Notes under the pieces: model-generated
What the model saw: only the letters and a program-made list of their open reading frames with translations
What the model was told of the DNA's origin: nothing
Database searches by the model: none
Source of the DNA: Nostoc sp. S4
GTDB lineage: Bacteria; Cyanobacteriota; Cyanobacteriia; Cyanobacteriales; Nostocaceae
NCBI GenBank assembly: GCA_029379225.1
Contig: JAQYWR010000023.1
Span: 1 to 64,000, forward strand
DNA: 64,000 bases
Reading direction: 5' to 3'
Made by a program: the position numbers and the translations under genes
Part shown: positions 38,638 through 49,600 of the stretch, piece after piece
Numbering within the stretch: the first letter of the stretch is position 1
Layout: every line of letters starts with the position of its first letter

Positions 38638-39558
38638 TCAAAACCAAGTTTTACCAAGCTTTCCTTGAAAGCCGTGAAATGTTCCCAGCAAGCAAGCCCA
38701 TATTTTTCTAGTTTTTTCTTCAGGATCGTAAAGTAAAATTGTAACTATCCTGCGGAGTAAATATTTTATGCGTTGACCATAACTAGTTAGTTGATATAAG
38801 CCTTGGGCATAGCGAGTTTCTAAATAAGTATGGTTACGATTAATATAGTAGTTACGTAGAACAGAGTATTGCTGAATAATCGCTTCTTGCTGAAAAAATT
38901 TTACTTGGACTGGATTACCAAAATTATGATACATAATAGCTTTAGTAACTATCAAATTACGGAACCCCTGTTGGTGTAATCTCAGTCCATAGTCGAGGTC
39001 AATTCCATCTATAAACAATTCTGCACGAGGAAGACTAATAGTTTTAGCAGCAGCAATGGAAATTAAAGAACCAGAAGTTATAGGAGAATCGCACTCATAA
39101 AAATCAACATTATTATTGTGTTTGTAACCTTTAAACTGGTCTCTAACAAAAACTGCTCCTTCTATAACTTTTCCTGTTTTTTCATCAATGGAAGTAGGAG
39201 CAATAATCGCAATTTTCTTATCATTCTCTAAAGACAACTCATTGTAAAATTTTAACAAAATTTCTAAGCAATCGTTACTCGGTAAACTATCTTGGTCAAA
39301 AGTCCATAAAAAATCATAATCTTCCTTTATTGCCCATTCCAACCCAAGTACCAAACCTTGACCAATGCCAATATTTTCTGGATAATGATGTATCAAAATC
39401 GATGCACTATTATCGAGTTCTAGTAATTCTTGTTCGGAATTATCTACGACAAAAACAATATCTATTGGTAGAGATTGAGATTTAATAGCTTGCAGACACT
39501 TGCTAGCAGCTTGTTTATCTTGATAGAGGGTTATGTAAGCTGCCACTTTTGCTCTCAT
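38638..39558 (-). CDS. GT2 family glycosyltransferase (rhamnosyltransferase-like)
   Basis: A 306-residue GT-A enzyme of the WbbL/RfbF style. The donor site is AAYITLYQDKQAASKCLQAI, VFVVDNSEQE and NIGIGQGLVLGLEWA. The metal site is WTFDQDSLPSNDCL (the FDQDS form is typical of rhamnosyltransferases). FIDGIDLDYGLRLHQQGF is the acceptor block. The C-terminus is basic with an amphipathic segment. The FDQDS motif makes rhamnose transfer more likely than for the neighbouring GT2, but this is inferred. Confidence 0.87.
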   Translation of the reverse strand: MRAKVAAYITLYQDKQAASKCLQAIKSQSLPIDIVFVVDNSEQELLELDNSASILIHHYPENIGIGQGLVLGLEWAIKEDYDFLWTFDQDSLPSNDCLEILLKFYNELSLENDKKIAIIAPTSIDEKTGKVIEGAVFVRDQFKGYKHNNNVDFYECDSPITSGSLISIAAAKTISLPRAELFIDGIDLDYGLRLHQQGFRNLIVTKAIMYHNFGNPVQVKFFQQEAIIQQYSVLRNYYINRNHTYLETRYAQGLYQLTSYGQRIKYLLRRIVTILLYDPEEKTRKIWACLLGTFHGFQGKLGKTWF

Positions 39559-39667
39559 GGAGTTAGATGTTATGTAACAACTCTATTTATGTATTTTATA
39601 TTTTAATTCTTTAATCTTCAAGTTTGCTTATCAAAACGAGCTAACACAAATCACAATCTAGATACTT

Positions 39668-40753
39668 TTAAAACACCTTTTGATAATAACCAACATTTCT
39701 AGATACTTGAGCATTATAAATTTCCTCTAGTATCTGTCGAAGATTATACTTGTATTCCCATATTGGATAATGAGAACGGAACTTTCTGACATCTGAAATG
39801 TACCAAATATGATCGCCAGACCGATTCTCTTCTGTATAAGTATATTGCAGCTTTTTACCTACTATATCTTCACAAATTGAGATTGCTTCTAACATAGAAC
39901 AATTGCTATGGCGAGAACCCCCAATATTATAAACTTCTCCGCATCTGGGATTTTGATAAAAATGATAAAAAGCATTGACTAGATCGTAACTGTGTATATT
40001 ATCTCTAACTTGTTTACCTTGATAGCCAAATATGGTGTAAGTGTCACCTGTAATAGTACATTTCATTAAGTAAGCTAGAAAACCATGCAACTGAGCGCCA
40101 GAATGGTTAGGGCCAGTCAAGCAACCTCCTCTAAAGGTAACAGTCTTCATGCCGAAGTATTTACCATATTCTTGAACTAATATATCTGCGGCAACTTTAG
40201 AAGCACCAAATAGAGAATGTTTAGAGTTGTCAATTGTCATTGACTCATCAATACCCTCTGTGTATTGATGATTTGGTTCAATTTCCCAACGTTTTTCTAA
40301 CTCTTCCAAGGGTAAATAGTTAGGAGTATCGCCATAGACTTTGTTAGTTGAGGTAAATATAAAAGTTGTATCAGGGCAATACTGTCGAGTTGCTTCTAGT
40401 AATACTAAAGTTCCGTTAGCATTAACTGTAAAATCTGTATGAGGGTCTTTTGCTGCCCAATCATGAGATGGTTGTGCTGCTGTATGAATAATCAGACAAA
40501 TATCAGAGGAATATTTTTGAAAGAGGTTTTCGATTGCAGAGCGATCGCGGATATCAATATCATAATGACAATAGCTATCACCATATTTATCTTCTAAGAT
40601 GCGCCGATTCCACTGTGTTGATGCAGATTCTCCGAAAAATACGGACCGCATGTTATTATCGATACCCACAACATCAAAACCGTTTTGGGCAAAAAAATGA
40701 ACCGATTCTGAACCAATCAGACCACAAGAACCAGTAATTAAAACCGTAGGCAT
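39668..40753 (-). CDS. NAD-dependent sugar epimerase/dehydratase (CDP-paratose 2-epimerase-like)
   Basis: A 361-residue extended SDR. The NAD loop is [16 protein letters not shown] (residues 6-21), followed by [27 protein letters not shown] and [15 protein letters not shown] are close to the CDP-paratose/tyvelose 2-epimerase group. The usual YxxxK is FGASK in [11 protein letters not shown], so the catalytic tyrosine position is Phe, which I have the impression is typical of this subgroup. [18 protein letters not shown] and [13 protein letters not shown] follow. The substrate is a nucleotide sugar and its identity is unknown. A second, different epimerase of the same style is at 41530. Confidence 0.8.
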   Translation of the reverse strand: MPTVLITGSCGLIGSESVHFFAQNGFDVVGIDNNMRSVFFGESASTQWNRRILEDKYGDSYCHYDIDIRDRSAIENLFQKYSSDICLIIHTAAQPSHDWAAKDPHTDFTVNANGTLVLLEATRQYCPDTTFIFTSTNKVYGDTPNYLPLEELEKRWEIEPNHQYTEGIDESMTIDNSKHSLFGASKVAADILVQEYGKYFGMKTVTFRGGCLTGPNHSGAQLHGFLAYLMKCTITGDTYTIFGYQGKQVRDNIHSYDLVNAFYHFYQNPRCGEVYNIGGSRHSNCSMLEAISICEDIVGKKLQYTYTEENRSGDHIWYISDVRKFRSHYPIWEYKYNLRQILEEIYNAQVSRNVGYYQKVF

Positions 40754-40820
40754 ATATTTTGAATCATGTCATAGTACAACTATTAGTTTAGGATAAAATG
40801 ACATTTCACTTGGAGTTAAA

Positions 40821-41492
40821 TTAGAACGGTTTAGTTGCTTTGATAAACATTTGTCCTCCGAGAAAATTCCAAACAAACGGTAATTTGAGATAAAGTTTTA
40901 ATAATTTAGGCGATGTTGGTCTACCTTTAGTTGAATATGGCAAAAATCTGGGAATCAGAATATCAATTTTGAACCCAATAGTATATAGTAATTCTTGAAG
41001 TGAAAGATGGGTTATTGGTAATTGATGATCGATAAAGTCATAATATTCTTTAATCGAATATTTAAAATTTGGCTGTATGATTAATATTGCTCCCCCAGGC
41101 TTGAGGTAGTTGAAGCAAAATAATAAAACTTCAATTAGCTCTTCCTTATTGCTTAAATGTTCAAAAAAGTTTGAAACAAAAATTTTGTCAAACCGTTCTT
41201 TTATTTTCTCCTGTTCTCTTAAGTTCAAAATATCTAGATTGAGAACATTTACGTCAGGATTAGCAAATGCTTGAGAATCAGGATTAAGATCTATTAAATA
41301 TTTTTTTGGTGCTTGAATATTATTGATAAACTCACAATAGCCTCCCCCAATATCTAAAGTGATTGAGTCTTGTCCCACATGCTTTTGTAAAAACTCCTCA
41401 ATTAAGATTTTCCACAGCGCTATTTTAGCTCTTCTCTGTTGACTATCAAAACGGTTAGAGTAAAGTTTTTTTAGATATTCTTCTTGTTTCAT
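40821..41492 (-). CDS. SAM-dependent class I methyltransferase
   Basis: A 223-residue methyltransferase. Motif I is ITLDIGGGYCEFINNI, the acidic end of beta-2 is YLIDLNPDS, and FDKIFVSNFFEHLSNKEELIEVL is the post-I block, followed by LKPGGAILIIQPNFKY. It is a Methyltransf_11/23 type. In this setting it may methylate a lipid-linked sugar or a sugar in the exported polysaccharide. A TTG 5 codons upstream is open. The ATG at 41492 starts MKQEEYLKKLYSNRF, a usual opening for this group. It lies between the two sugar epimerases. Confidence 0.83.
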   Translation of the reverse strand: MKQEEYLKKLYSNRFDSQQRRAKIALWKILIEEFLQKHVGQDSITLDIGGGYCEFINNIQAPKKYLIDLNPDSQAFANPDVNVLNLDILNLREQEKIKERFDKIFVSNFFEHLSNKEELIEVLLFCFNYLKPGGAILIIQPNFKYSIKEYYDFIDHQLPITHLSLQELLYTIGFKIDILIPRFLPYSTKGRPTSPKLLKLYLKLPFVWNFLGGQMFIKATKPF

Positions 41493-41529
41493 AGGTCTTT
41501 GAGGCAAAAGTTAGTTTTTACTAAATAAC

Positions 41530-42597
41530 TTAAGATAATATAGATTTGAGCATTGTTTCATACTCAACAATCCAGTTATAAATATCTTTAAGAGTTCGTT
41601 CTGGATTCATCATTGGTTTCCATCCAGTCTTATGACTTATTTTTGAACAATCAGTAATATAGATAGGTATGTCACCTTGTCTGGCTGTTTCTTCTGATTT
41701 TATTAGAATAGATTTACCAGTAATTGTCTCGCATAATTTAGTAGTTTCTAATAGAGATAAACTATTATCAACACCTCCACCAACATTTAAAACATCTCCT
41801 TCTAGTTCGGAAAAATGTTCTAACTGATAATTGATTAAGCGTAATAAATCTTTAATATGCAGTAAATCTCTAACTTGTTTACCTATACCGCCATAACCTA
41901 TGTAACTGAGAGATTTTTCAAAATAGTGTGCGGCTAACCACAAAACAAAAACGCCTTGGTCAACTTTACCCATTTGCCAAGGCCCTGTAATTACACCACA
42001 ACGGTTGACTATAGCCTGAATATCATAAGCCTGCCGATACTCTTCAATCAGCATTTCCGAGGCAAGTTTAGTCGTGCCATATAAAGAACGGTAGTTTTGC
42101 AGTGGAAATTCTTCTGCAATACCAAAATGAGACACTCCTGGTATTGTCTGTTCAACAGCAATGCTAAAGCGGGTTGGTAATTCTACTAGATTAACTGATT
42201 TAAGTGTTTCAATCGGATAAACACGACTAGTGGATAGAAACAGCAAACGAGCTTGAATTTGTCTAGCTAGTTCAAGAACATTTATTGTTCCCACCAAATT
42301 TGTTTGCAGGACGTATTGTGGAGATACAAATCCTGCAAGTACAGAAGGTTCAGCAGAACAATCAATGATGGTATCTACGTTAAACATTCCAGGATCTAAA
42401 TCGCTAGAAGAACGAATATCACCATGAATAAAGTCTATTCCCAAATTTTTTAGTCGAGGAAGATTTAATTCTGATCCGCGCCTTCGGAGATTATCAAAGC
42501 ATATAATTTTCCAACCAAAATGATGCTTTTTTAGATGAATTGCTAAGGAACTGCCAACAAAACCAGCTCCTCCTAAAATCAGAATCTTCTCAGCCAT
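41530..42597 (-). CDS. NAD-dependent sugar epimerase/dehydratase (CDP-tyvelose epimerase-like)
   Basis: A 355-residue extended SDR with the NAD loop LILGGAGFVGSSLAIHL, FDNLRRRGSELNLPRLKNLGI and FIHGDIRSSSDL, the pattern of CDP-paratose 2-epimerases. Further blocks are IDCSAEPSVLAGF, LSTSRVYPI, a complete SLYGTTKLASE (YxxxK) and GKQVRDLLHIKDL. Unlike the epimerase at 39668 it keeps the catalytic Tyr. Its start overlaps the end of the GtrA-GT2 fusion gene by 8 bp, so they are translated together. The substrate is unknown, and no CDP-glucose-forming genes are visible. Confidence 0.8.
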   Translation of the reverse strand: MAEKILILGGAGFVGSSLAIHLKKHHFGWKIICFDNLRRRGSELNLPRLKNLGIDFIHGDIRSSSDLDPGMFNVDTIIDCSAEPSVLAGFVSPQYVLQTNLVGTINVLELARQIQARLLFLSTSRVYPIETLKSVNLVELPTRFSIAVEQTIPGVSHFGIAEEFPLQNYRSLYGTTKLASEMLIEEYRQAYDIQAIVNRCGVITGPWQMGKVDQGVFVLWLAAHYFEKSLSYIGYGGIGKQVRDLLHIKDLLRLINYQLEHFSELEGDVLNVGGGVDNSLSLLETTKLCETITGKSILIKSEETARQGDIPIYITDCSKISHKTGWKPMMNPERTLKDIYNWIVEYETMLKSILS

Positions 42598-43915
42598 TTG
42601 ATTTCAACCTTTGATTTACTAGCAGTCTATTTTTGCTGAGATGATAATCTCCACGGGATAAATGTTTTTCTAGCCAGATATAGAGGACTATAAATAAATA
42701 TCGACTCCCCATTTCTTTTAGTTTTAACTTTGAAACCCCTGTGGTTCTATTCCTCCAAGTAATGGGGATAGTTGCATAAGAATACCCTCTTACTATGGCT
42801 TTGAGTGGCATTTCTACGGTTAAGTTAAAATGATGAGATACTAATGGTGAAATACCTTGAATAACATCTTTATGATAAATTTTAAATGCATTAGTAGTAT
42901 CGTTAAATTTTAAGCCAAATAAAATTTTAATAAATAAGTTAGCTAAACGATTAACAATTAATTTGTGGCTGGGATAGTCAATTACTTTACCTCTTTTAAT
43001 GAAGCGGGAACCAAAAACACAATCGTAGCCCTCTTGTAGTTTATGATAGTAAGATACGATGTCTTCTGGTGCATCGGAACTATCCGCCATAACTATAGCT
43101 ACAGCATCTCCTATAAAATTCTCTAACCCACAACGAACTGCAAACCCAAAGCCGTTATGATAATAATTATTGATGTAACGCAGCTTACTGTTTTCCAAAT
43201 TAAGTTGCTGTAATAATTTTTCTGTACTATCTTTGCTGTTATCATTAACAACTAAAATTTCGTAATCTATTTTTTCTTTTTCCAAAACTTGGCTAATAAT
43301 TTGAACAGTTTGAACTATACAGTCTTCTTCATTGTATGCGGGAATTACTATTGATAATGTCTTAACAGATTTTAAAGAATCTATCGTTATTGATTCATCT
43401 TTTATTAAGCTAGAATTTATTGATAGAGCTGGAGCCAATGATTCTGGATAATATGTAACTGATATTTGTTCTGTCTGTGAATTGTTATAAGTTTTTTGTG
43501 GTGGGGTTTTAAATACAAAGCGATCGCTAATCAAATAATTAATCGATGCACTCACCAGTGCACCTATTATAGTATTGATAGTATAGTTAACTTTCAACCA
43601 ATCTAGAATAGGAAAGATAAATAACACGCGAGTAATCACTGCAAGTCCAGCAGAAACATGGTAAAGAGGAAGTTGTCGTAAAAATACTTCTCTAAGGTTC
43701 CAAACACCCCCAGTCCAAACCCAAGTCCGGTATATAAAAAAACTAAATATTAGAGAAATTTCAATTGATACTACATTAGCAATATTACGCAAAAGAGCTG
43801 TATTGAATTCTAGCTTTTCAATTATTAAATAAATCAGTGCTAAGTTTAGTGCTGCTGCTAAACCACCACCTAGTAAAAAGTTTAATATTTTTGTGCGAAG
43901 TATTTTTGTTAACAT
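42590..43915 (-). CDS. GtrA-like membrane domain fused to GT2 (dolichyl-phosphate-mannose-synthase type)
   Basis: A 441-residue fusion. Residues about 10-140 form a four-helix GtrA/DPMS domain (FLLGGGLAAALNLALIYLII, FSFFIYRTWVW, the YLISDRFVF end), a fold linked to flipping or holding polyprenyl-phosphate sugars. A linker follows. From about 183 a GT2 domain begins LSIVIPAYNEEDCIVQTVQII, with LVVNDNSKDSTEKLL, AIVMADSSDAPEDIVSYYH (DxSD metal site) and VFGSRFIKRG. It probably makes an undecaprenyl-phosphate sugar for use outside the membrane. In many bacteria these are two genes. It overlaps the next gene by 8 bp. Confidence 0.87.
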   Translation of the reverse strand: MLTKILRTKILNFLLGGGLAAALNLALIYLIIEKLEFNTALLRNIANVVSIEISLIFSFFIYRTWVWTGGVWNLREVFLRQLPLYHVSAGLAVITRVLFIFPILDWLKVNYTINTIIGALVSASINYLISDRFVFKTPPQKTYNNSQTEQISVTYYPESLAPALSINSSLIKDESITIDSLKSVKTLSIVIPAYNEEDCIVQTVQIISQVLEKEKIDYEILVVNDNSKDSTEKLLQQLNLENSKLRYINNYYHNGFGFAVRCGLENFIGDAVAIVMADSSDAPEDIVSYYHKLQEGYDCVFGSRFIKRGKVIDYPSHKLIVNRLANLFIKILFGLKFNDTTNAFKIYHKDVIQGISPLVSHHFNLTVEMPLKAIVRGYSYATIPITWRNRTTGVSKLKLKEMGSRYLFIVLYIWLEKHLSRGDYHLSKNRLLVNQRLKSNG

Positions 43916-44042
43916 GACTTAATAGCGATAGATAGCAATTTTTTATTTAAAATATATCTAAAAGAATAGCAAAAATAGATTTTTAATGTTGTATTGGTTA
44001 GCCACACCTATCAAGTTAATTAATAATATTAACTTTTTCACA

Positions 44043-46601
44043 TCAAGGAGATTGATTAATTTGTAAATTATGATTACCTTTTAGCTGTTTAGCAGTTTTA
44101 TTTACTGGGTCATAAATCCAAGTTTTAACCAGATGAGATTTTCCAGGTAATTTGTCTAGTGCTAAAGAGATTGACCACCCAGATTGGTTATAATTTTGGT
44201 TTTTATAAAATTCACCAACATCGTACCTATCCGAACCCGTTTGGGTAATTGCAACAGGAATATTCGCTGCACCATTTGTGATCAGAATCGATAAAGGTTG
44301 TTGTGGATTTGATTTATAAATTACCCATCCATGTAAATAAATTTCATTTCCTTTTAGAAAATTACTATCTTGTGAATCTAGTACTCCAATATATTCTTCA
44401 GCTGGCTCTGGCAAAAAAGTTATTTTTTTTAAGGTCGATATATCAATATATTTATTCTTAATACTTATATATGAATCTGTAATCTGATAGGAATCAAGGG
44501 TTACTTGGATATTTGGTTTGTACAAAATATTATTAGCTGTAGAAAAATTAAATGACTGAAGTTGTTGATTCCACTTACCATTAAAGAACGAAAAAGCTTG
44601 ATTATCAGTTAAAGGTAAGTGACTAATGATGATGCCATTCTCAGAATTTTCGGGAATTATTCTGAAAGAAGAGTGAGAGCCATCTTTTAAATCTATACTA
44701 ATGTTTACAGGCGGTGCTCTAAATATAGTTTTGTACACTTTTCCCAAAAATGAATATTCAAACTTAATAGATGCACGAACTAAATGAGAAGTATCAGTTA
44801 ACTTTGTAGACTGATTCCAATTTAGCGATAATTGTTCAGTCTTTATAGATGGCGAACATATATTTCTATCGCGCTTTTGCAATATGATTAAGTTAGAAAG
44901 AGCAGGTATGTTAATAAATTCATTCAATTGGGAAGATAATTTATAATTACAAACTATATAAAAAAACGTAGCTGGCTCATCAAAAAAGGGATGTCTATTA
45001 TCAATAGCTCTAAAATTATATATTATATACTCTGGTGATTTGCTTGATATACTACTTAAATTAGCACTATCAAGAAATTTAGTAAAGGCAGAATAAGACT
45101 GAAATATAGGCCTTGGTTTCCAGTTTAGTTTATTGGACTCTACAATTGAAATTTCCCAAGGAATAATATCTATTGTTTGATTATTTAAAATTTTTAATAC
45201 ATTTTCAGGTAATTTTACTTTTAATAATTCTGAATTACTATTATTATTTATATTTAAACGCAGTTGTTCTGGTTGGATTAAAGCTGATACTTTCGTTATC
45301 ACATTATTGAAACTGAAAATACGAATTATATTCGATCCTAAATTTGCACTAGATTGACCAAATTTTGATGGTGCTACACAATATATTGAAATAAAGAAAA
45401 TTAAATAAATCAATGTTAAACTTTTAAATATTTTAAAGTTATTTTTTAATTTAACAATAGCTAGAGAATAAATTATGAGTAAACATTGTAAAAAAATGTA
45501 AGTATGTCCATCCTGGCGGATATAGCCATGCTTGAAACTCATCCATAGAGTAAAAACTAAAGCTAACCCCAGCCCTAAAAATTCTTCGCGCATGAGCTGG
45601 ATCAGAATTAACAAGACCATGAAAAGTCCTACAACTGCAAATCCTAATTCTCGATGAGACCCCACGATACTCATAGCGCTAGAATAGCCAGACGAAATTT
45701 CTAATGAACCTTTTAAGTAATTTATTAATATAGGAGAAAAATAAATAATTGTTATTAAAATAGCAAAAATATATGCAAAATAAAACCCATTTTTAAAGTA
45801 AACTTCAGCAGTTATAACTTTATTAGTTATATCTCTATTATTAGTTTTAGTTATAATTTTTATCTTAATTAACCAAGCTAATATTCCAGAAAAACTTGCA
45901 ATAAATATGCAAAATAAAACTTGCTTAACGTTGTCAATTAAATTGGGATTCAAAAATAAAAAAGATGAAGTTAATGCTGCTATTAGAGCGTCTGATAAAG
46001 CAAATATGCTGGTAGATAAATTAGATTTACTTTGAAAATTTTGAAATAATTGAGCTAAAATTATCAGGATGATTATTCCTAGTATACAAATTCCAATATT
46101 AAATTTTGTGAGTAAACAAAAGCCTGATATTAAACCAAGACTAAAAGCCCACAATCTAATATTTTTTGGATTAATAATATTGTCCCAAGACAATACCATT
46201 AAGAGTGCAAAAATAATTTTATAATCAATACTTAAACCAAGTAAATAAGCAATAAGTATACTAATAGATAGTAGAAGTTTATGTAATTTAGTTTTTTGAA
46301 TTGTGATTGTTGTAATACTGATACTAAATATTATTAATTCAATAATTAATCTAAATAAGAATATTTGATAAAAGTTTTTTTCTAGTACAGAACCAGAAAT
46401 TAGATAACCCAATGGTCCATAAGTGAATATAATATCTTTACCAAAAACTAACTTCTCTAACGTTCCACGACTAATTGCATATTTCCAAGATGGATCGAGT
46501 CCTATTGTTATTCCGAAAGGCAAAGATAGAAATGCTAAAAAAATGTACAAACATAGGATTAAACTGAATACATTAATTTTTTTGATTACTACATACAACA
46601 T
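44043..46601 (-). CDS. Large polytopic membrane protein of unknown function in polysaccharide cluster
   Basis: An 852-residue protein. About residues 10-415 contain ten or more membrane helices. A soluble, probably outward-facing part of about 430 residues follows. The early segment (LDPSWKYAISRG, FGKDIIFTYGPLGYL) and the overall design resemble GT-C glycosyltransferases or membrane-bound sugar-transfer proteins, but no diagnostic Asp/Glu motif could be assigned. The C-terminal 110 residues carry a GWVI ... RYDVGEFY ... SGWSISLAL ... WIYDP pattern that I associate with cyanobacterial glycosyltransferase-linked modules. The gene is distinctly AT-rich with no HIP1 site. It may be acquired and may use the lipid-linked sugar made by the adjacent GtrA-GT2 protein. 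Confidence 0.7.
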   Translation of the reverse strand: MLYVVIKKINVFSLILCLYIFLAFLSLPFGITIGLDPSWKYAISRGTLEKLVFGKDIIFTYGPLGYLISGSVLEKNFYQIFLFRLIIELIIFSISITTITIQKTKLHKLLLSISILIAYLLGLSIDYKIIFALLMVLSWDNIINPKNIRLWAFSLGLISGFCLLTKFNIGICILGIIILIILAQLFQNFQSKSNLSTSIFALSDALIAALTSSFLFLNPNLIDNVKQVLFCIFIASFSGILAWLIKIKIITKTNNRDITNKVITAEVYFKNGFYFAYIFAILITIIYFSPILINYLKGSLEISSGYSSAMSIVGSHRELGFAVVGLFMVLLILIQLMREEFLGLGLALVFTLWMSFKHGYIRQDGHTYIFLQCLLIIYSLAIVKLKNNFKIFKSLTLIYLIFFISIYCVAPSKFGQSSANLGSNIIRIFSFNNVITKVSALIQPEQLRLNINNNSNSELLKVKLPENVLKILNNQTIDIIPWEISIVESNKLNWKPRPIFQSYSAFTKFLDSANLSSISSKSPEYIIYNFRAIDNRHPFFDEPATFFYIVCNYKLSSQLNEFINIPALSNLIILQKRDRNICSPSIKTEQLSLNWNQSTKLTDTSHLVRASIKFEYSFLGKVYKTIFRAPPVNISIDLKDGSHSSFRIIPENSENGIIISHLPLTDNQAFSFFNGKWNQQLQSFNFSTANNILYKPNIQVTLDSYQITDSYISIKNKYIDISTLKKITFLPEPAEEYIGVLDSQDSNFLKGNEIYLHGWVIYKSNPQQPLSILITNGAANIPVAITQTGSDRYDVGEFYKNQNYNQSGWSISLALDKLPGKSHLVKTWIYDPVNKTAKQLKGNHNLQINQSP

Positions 46602-46666
46602 GATTTTTTGCTAAGAAAAAATTGATAATAAATTTCTTGATTTATTTATATAAATAATCGACTTTT

Positions 46667-49600
46667 TTATACCCGAATTCTATAATCCTCATAATTGCGT
46701 GTTAAATGGATACTGTAGCAAGGGTCATATTCTATAAAGTTTTTCCATTTTTTTTCCATGTACTCTATTTCTTTAAGAAATCTTGCTAGTTTTGTAGGTG
46801 TATCATCACTTCCACGGCTCTTAGATTCATAGTGATAGAGCATAACATGGGGTAAATAGATGTTTTTATACCCTTGTTCTACAATCTTTAAGCATAGATC
46901 AACATCATTAAATGCAACTTCGAGTTGCTCTTCAAAACCACTAACTGCTTTAAAAACTTCTCGTCTGCACATTAAACAAGCTGCTGTCACGACCAGGTAG
47001 TTATTTACAGTTAGAATTTGACCAAAATATCCTGGAGAATTTACGGAATAATGCTTATGACTATGATTAGCAACTCCCCCAATACCCATAAGTACACCAG
47101 CATGTTGAACGGTATTATCTGGATATAAGAGCAAAGCTCCAACAGCACCAATAGAAGGTCTTTGAGCTTGTTCAACCATTGCATTTATCCAGTCAGTAGT
47201 GATGACTTCAATATCATTATTCAAAAATAGTAAATAATCTCCTTTAGCTTGATTAACTGCATAATTATTAATCTTGGAATAATTAAAAGGTATATCAAGT
47301 TGGTAACACCGAAACCTACTAGATTCCTTTTGTTGCCATTTAGAAATAATATTAGCTGTATTTTCTTCTTGACTACCGTTATCTATGAGAATCACTTCGT
47401 AATTTGGGTAAGTTGTCTTCTCAAAAATAGATGTTAAGCATTTGTCTAAAACATTACCTAAATCTCTTGTGGGAATGATAATACTGACAAGCTTATAATC
47501 ATTGATCGTATATCGAATAATGTAATGCCCCACAAGGTTTGGAGTCTGTGTAACTTGCCCATGTTCTCCTCGTCTAGCAAGGGCATCTACTAATGCTTTC
47601 TCTGCTGCTTTGACAGCATAAGGTTTTTGATCCGGTTTACTCGCGGCAGATTGGGGATGAATTCTCCAATGGTATAATATTTTTGGTATATGAAATATTT
47701 TTTTAGTTTTTTCAGTTAATCTTAAAACCAAATCATAATCTTGGCTACCTTCATAACCTATTCTAAAACCTCCAATGGCATTTACCAACTCTCGTCGATA
47801 AGTTCCTAAATGGCAGGTATACATTCGAGATAAAAAAGAGTCAGGACACCAATCTGGTTTAAAGAAAGGATCTCGAAGCTTACAATTTTCATCAATTTTA
47901 TCTTCATCAGAATAAATCATATCTGCTTCTGGATGTTTATTGAGCAATAAAGCAATTTCATACAGAGCATCTGGAGTCAGCAAATCATCATGATCGAGTA
48001 ATGCAATAAATTCACCCGTTGCAATTTCTATGGCTGAATTAGAACAGCGAGAAATATGACCATTTTCAGTTCTAAAAACAACTTTTATTCGAGAGTCTTT
48101 TGATGAATAGTCCTTTAAAATTTCTCTAATATAATTATCTGTAGAGTAATCGTCAGCAATACACAACTCCCAATAGGGATATACTTGATTCAATACAGAC
48201 TCAATGGCTTCCTGCAGAAAACGTGCAGGAGTATTGAAAACAGGCATAATAAGACTAATAGTCGGCTTATAAGCTAATAATTTAGCTGTCTTAATCATCT
48301 TTTCTAAGGCTGCTCGATTAGGATAGTTTTGGTTCAGCCACTTCTGGTAATTAACATCATTAGTTTGAGGAATATCTGGCAATGCTATGGTAGATAATAA
48401 CGAATCTTCAAACTTTAACTTGGAAGAAGTTTTTTCCCGTAATTTGTTCAAGGAGTAACGAAGCCCCTTAGTTTTAAAAACAGACCAAAAGTTTTTTAAT
48501 TTTGAGAAAAAACTTGCGTCAAACGAACTATGATTATCTAATAAATTTGTTTTTCTTGTGAATTTGAACCATAAACTTTTATGAAACGGATTCTCATCTA
48601 GTAAACCCACAAAATGTCTAAATTTGAACCATATTTTTCGCAACTGCCAAAATTTACTAGTATTCATAGCAATAATTGTGCCTTGCGATCGCTCTAATTC
48701 AATTTGAGTCTGTTGCAATTCAAGTTGCGATAGCTTTAATTGAGCTTGAGTGTCTTGTAGTTGAAATTGTGATCGCTCTAATTCAATCTGAGTCTGTTGC
48801 AATTGAAATTGCGATCGCTCTAATTGAGCTTGTGTATCTTGCAGTTGAGCTTGTGTATCTTGCAATTGAAATTGCGATTGCTCTAATTGAGCTTGTGTAT
48901 CTTGCAGTTGAGATTGCGATCGCTCAAAATTGCTTTTAATTGCAACTATTTGAGACTGCAATTGCTGGGATTGTTCAAGTTGTTTGTGAGAGCGTTCAGT
49001 TAGAACACTGTATTTCGCTTCTAATGCAGTATATTTTGCTTCTAAAGAATAAGGAATCGCCTTAACAATAAACTGTAAAATCTCAGCATCTTGATCTTGT
49101 TCTATTTGTTCAATAATGTCATTATTAAATTCCTCTTTGGTAATTTTAGGTATTAAATTATTACCCGAAAATATTGGTAGTTTGGTAAAGTCAATCTCAT
49201 TTAATATATATCCCGAACTCTCAAATAAATCCTCAATTGTTTTTCTTGTAAAAAATCTCAGATGAGTATTATCTAAAATTCCTAATTCTGTATATTCAAA
49301 TTTACCTTGAAGCAAAGATAAACGAATTGCTCCATGAGCAATATTTGGTATAGAAGCAACCACATAACCATTTTTTTTCAAGATATGTTTTGTTTCTTCC
49401 AAAACTTTCCAGGGATTGCGGAGATGCTCTAATACATCTCCAAAAATAGCAATATCAAAATACTGATTAGGTAAAATTTCAGTAATAGACACAAAATCCA
49501 AGTCAGCAACTATTACTTTATTACAGTGCTGTTGAGCAACTTTAGCAGCATCAGAATTAATTTCAACTCCTGTTACAATACAGCCACGATTATTAAGTAA

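Noticed and set aside
48683..48910. CRISPR-like regular repeat
   Set aside because: The 21-bp units are contiguous, without unique spacers, and code for heptads.
48676..48939. Plus-strand frame rich in IALIELVYLA
   Set aside because: It is the antisense of the coiled-coil heptads; the repeat keeps all frames open.
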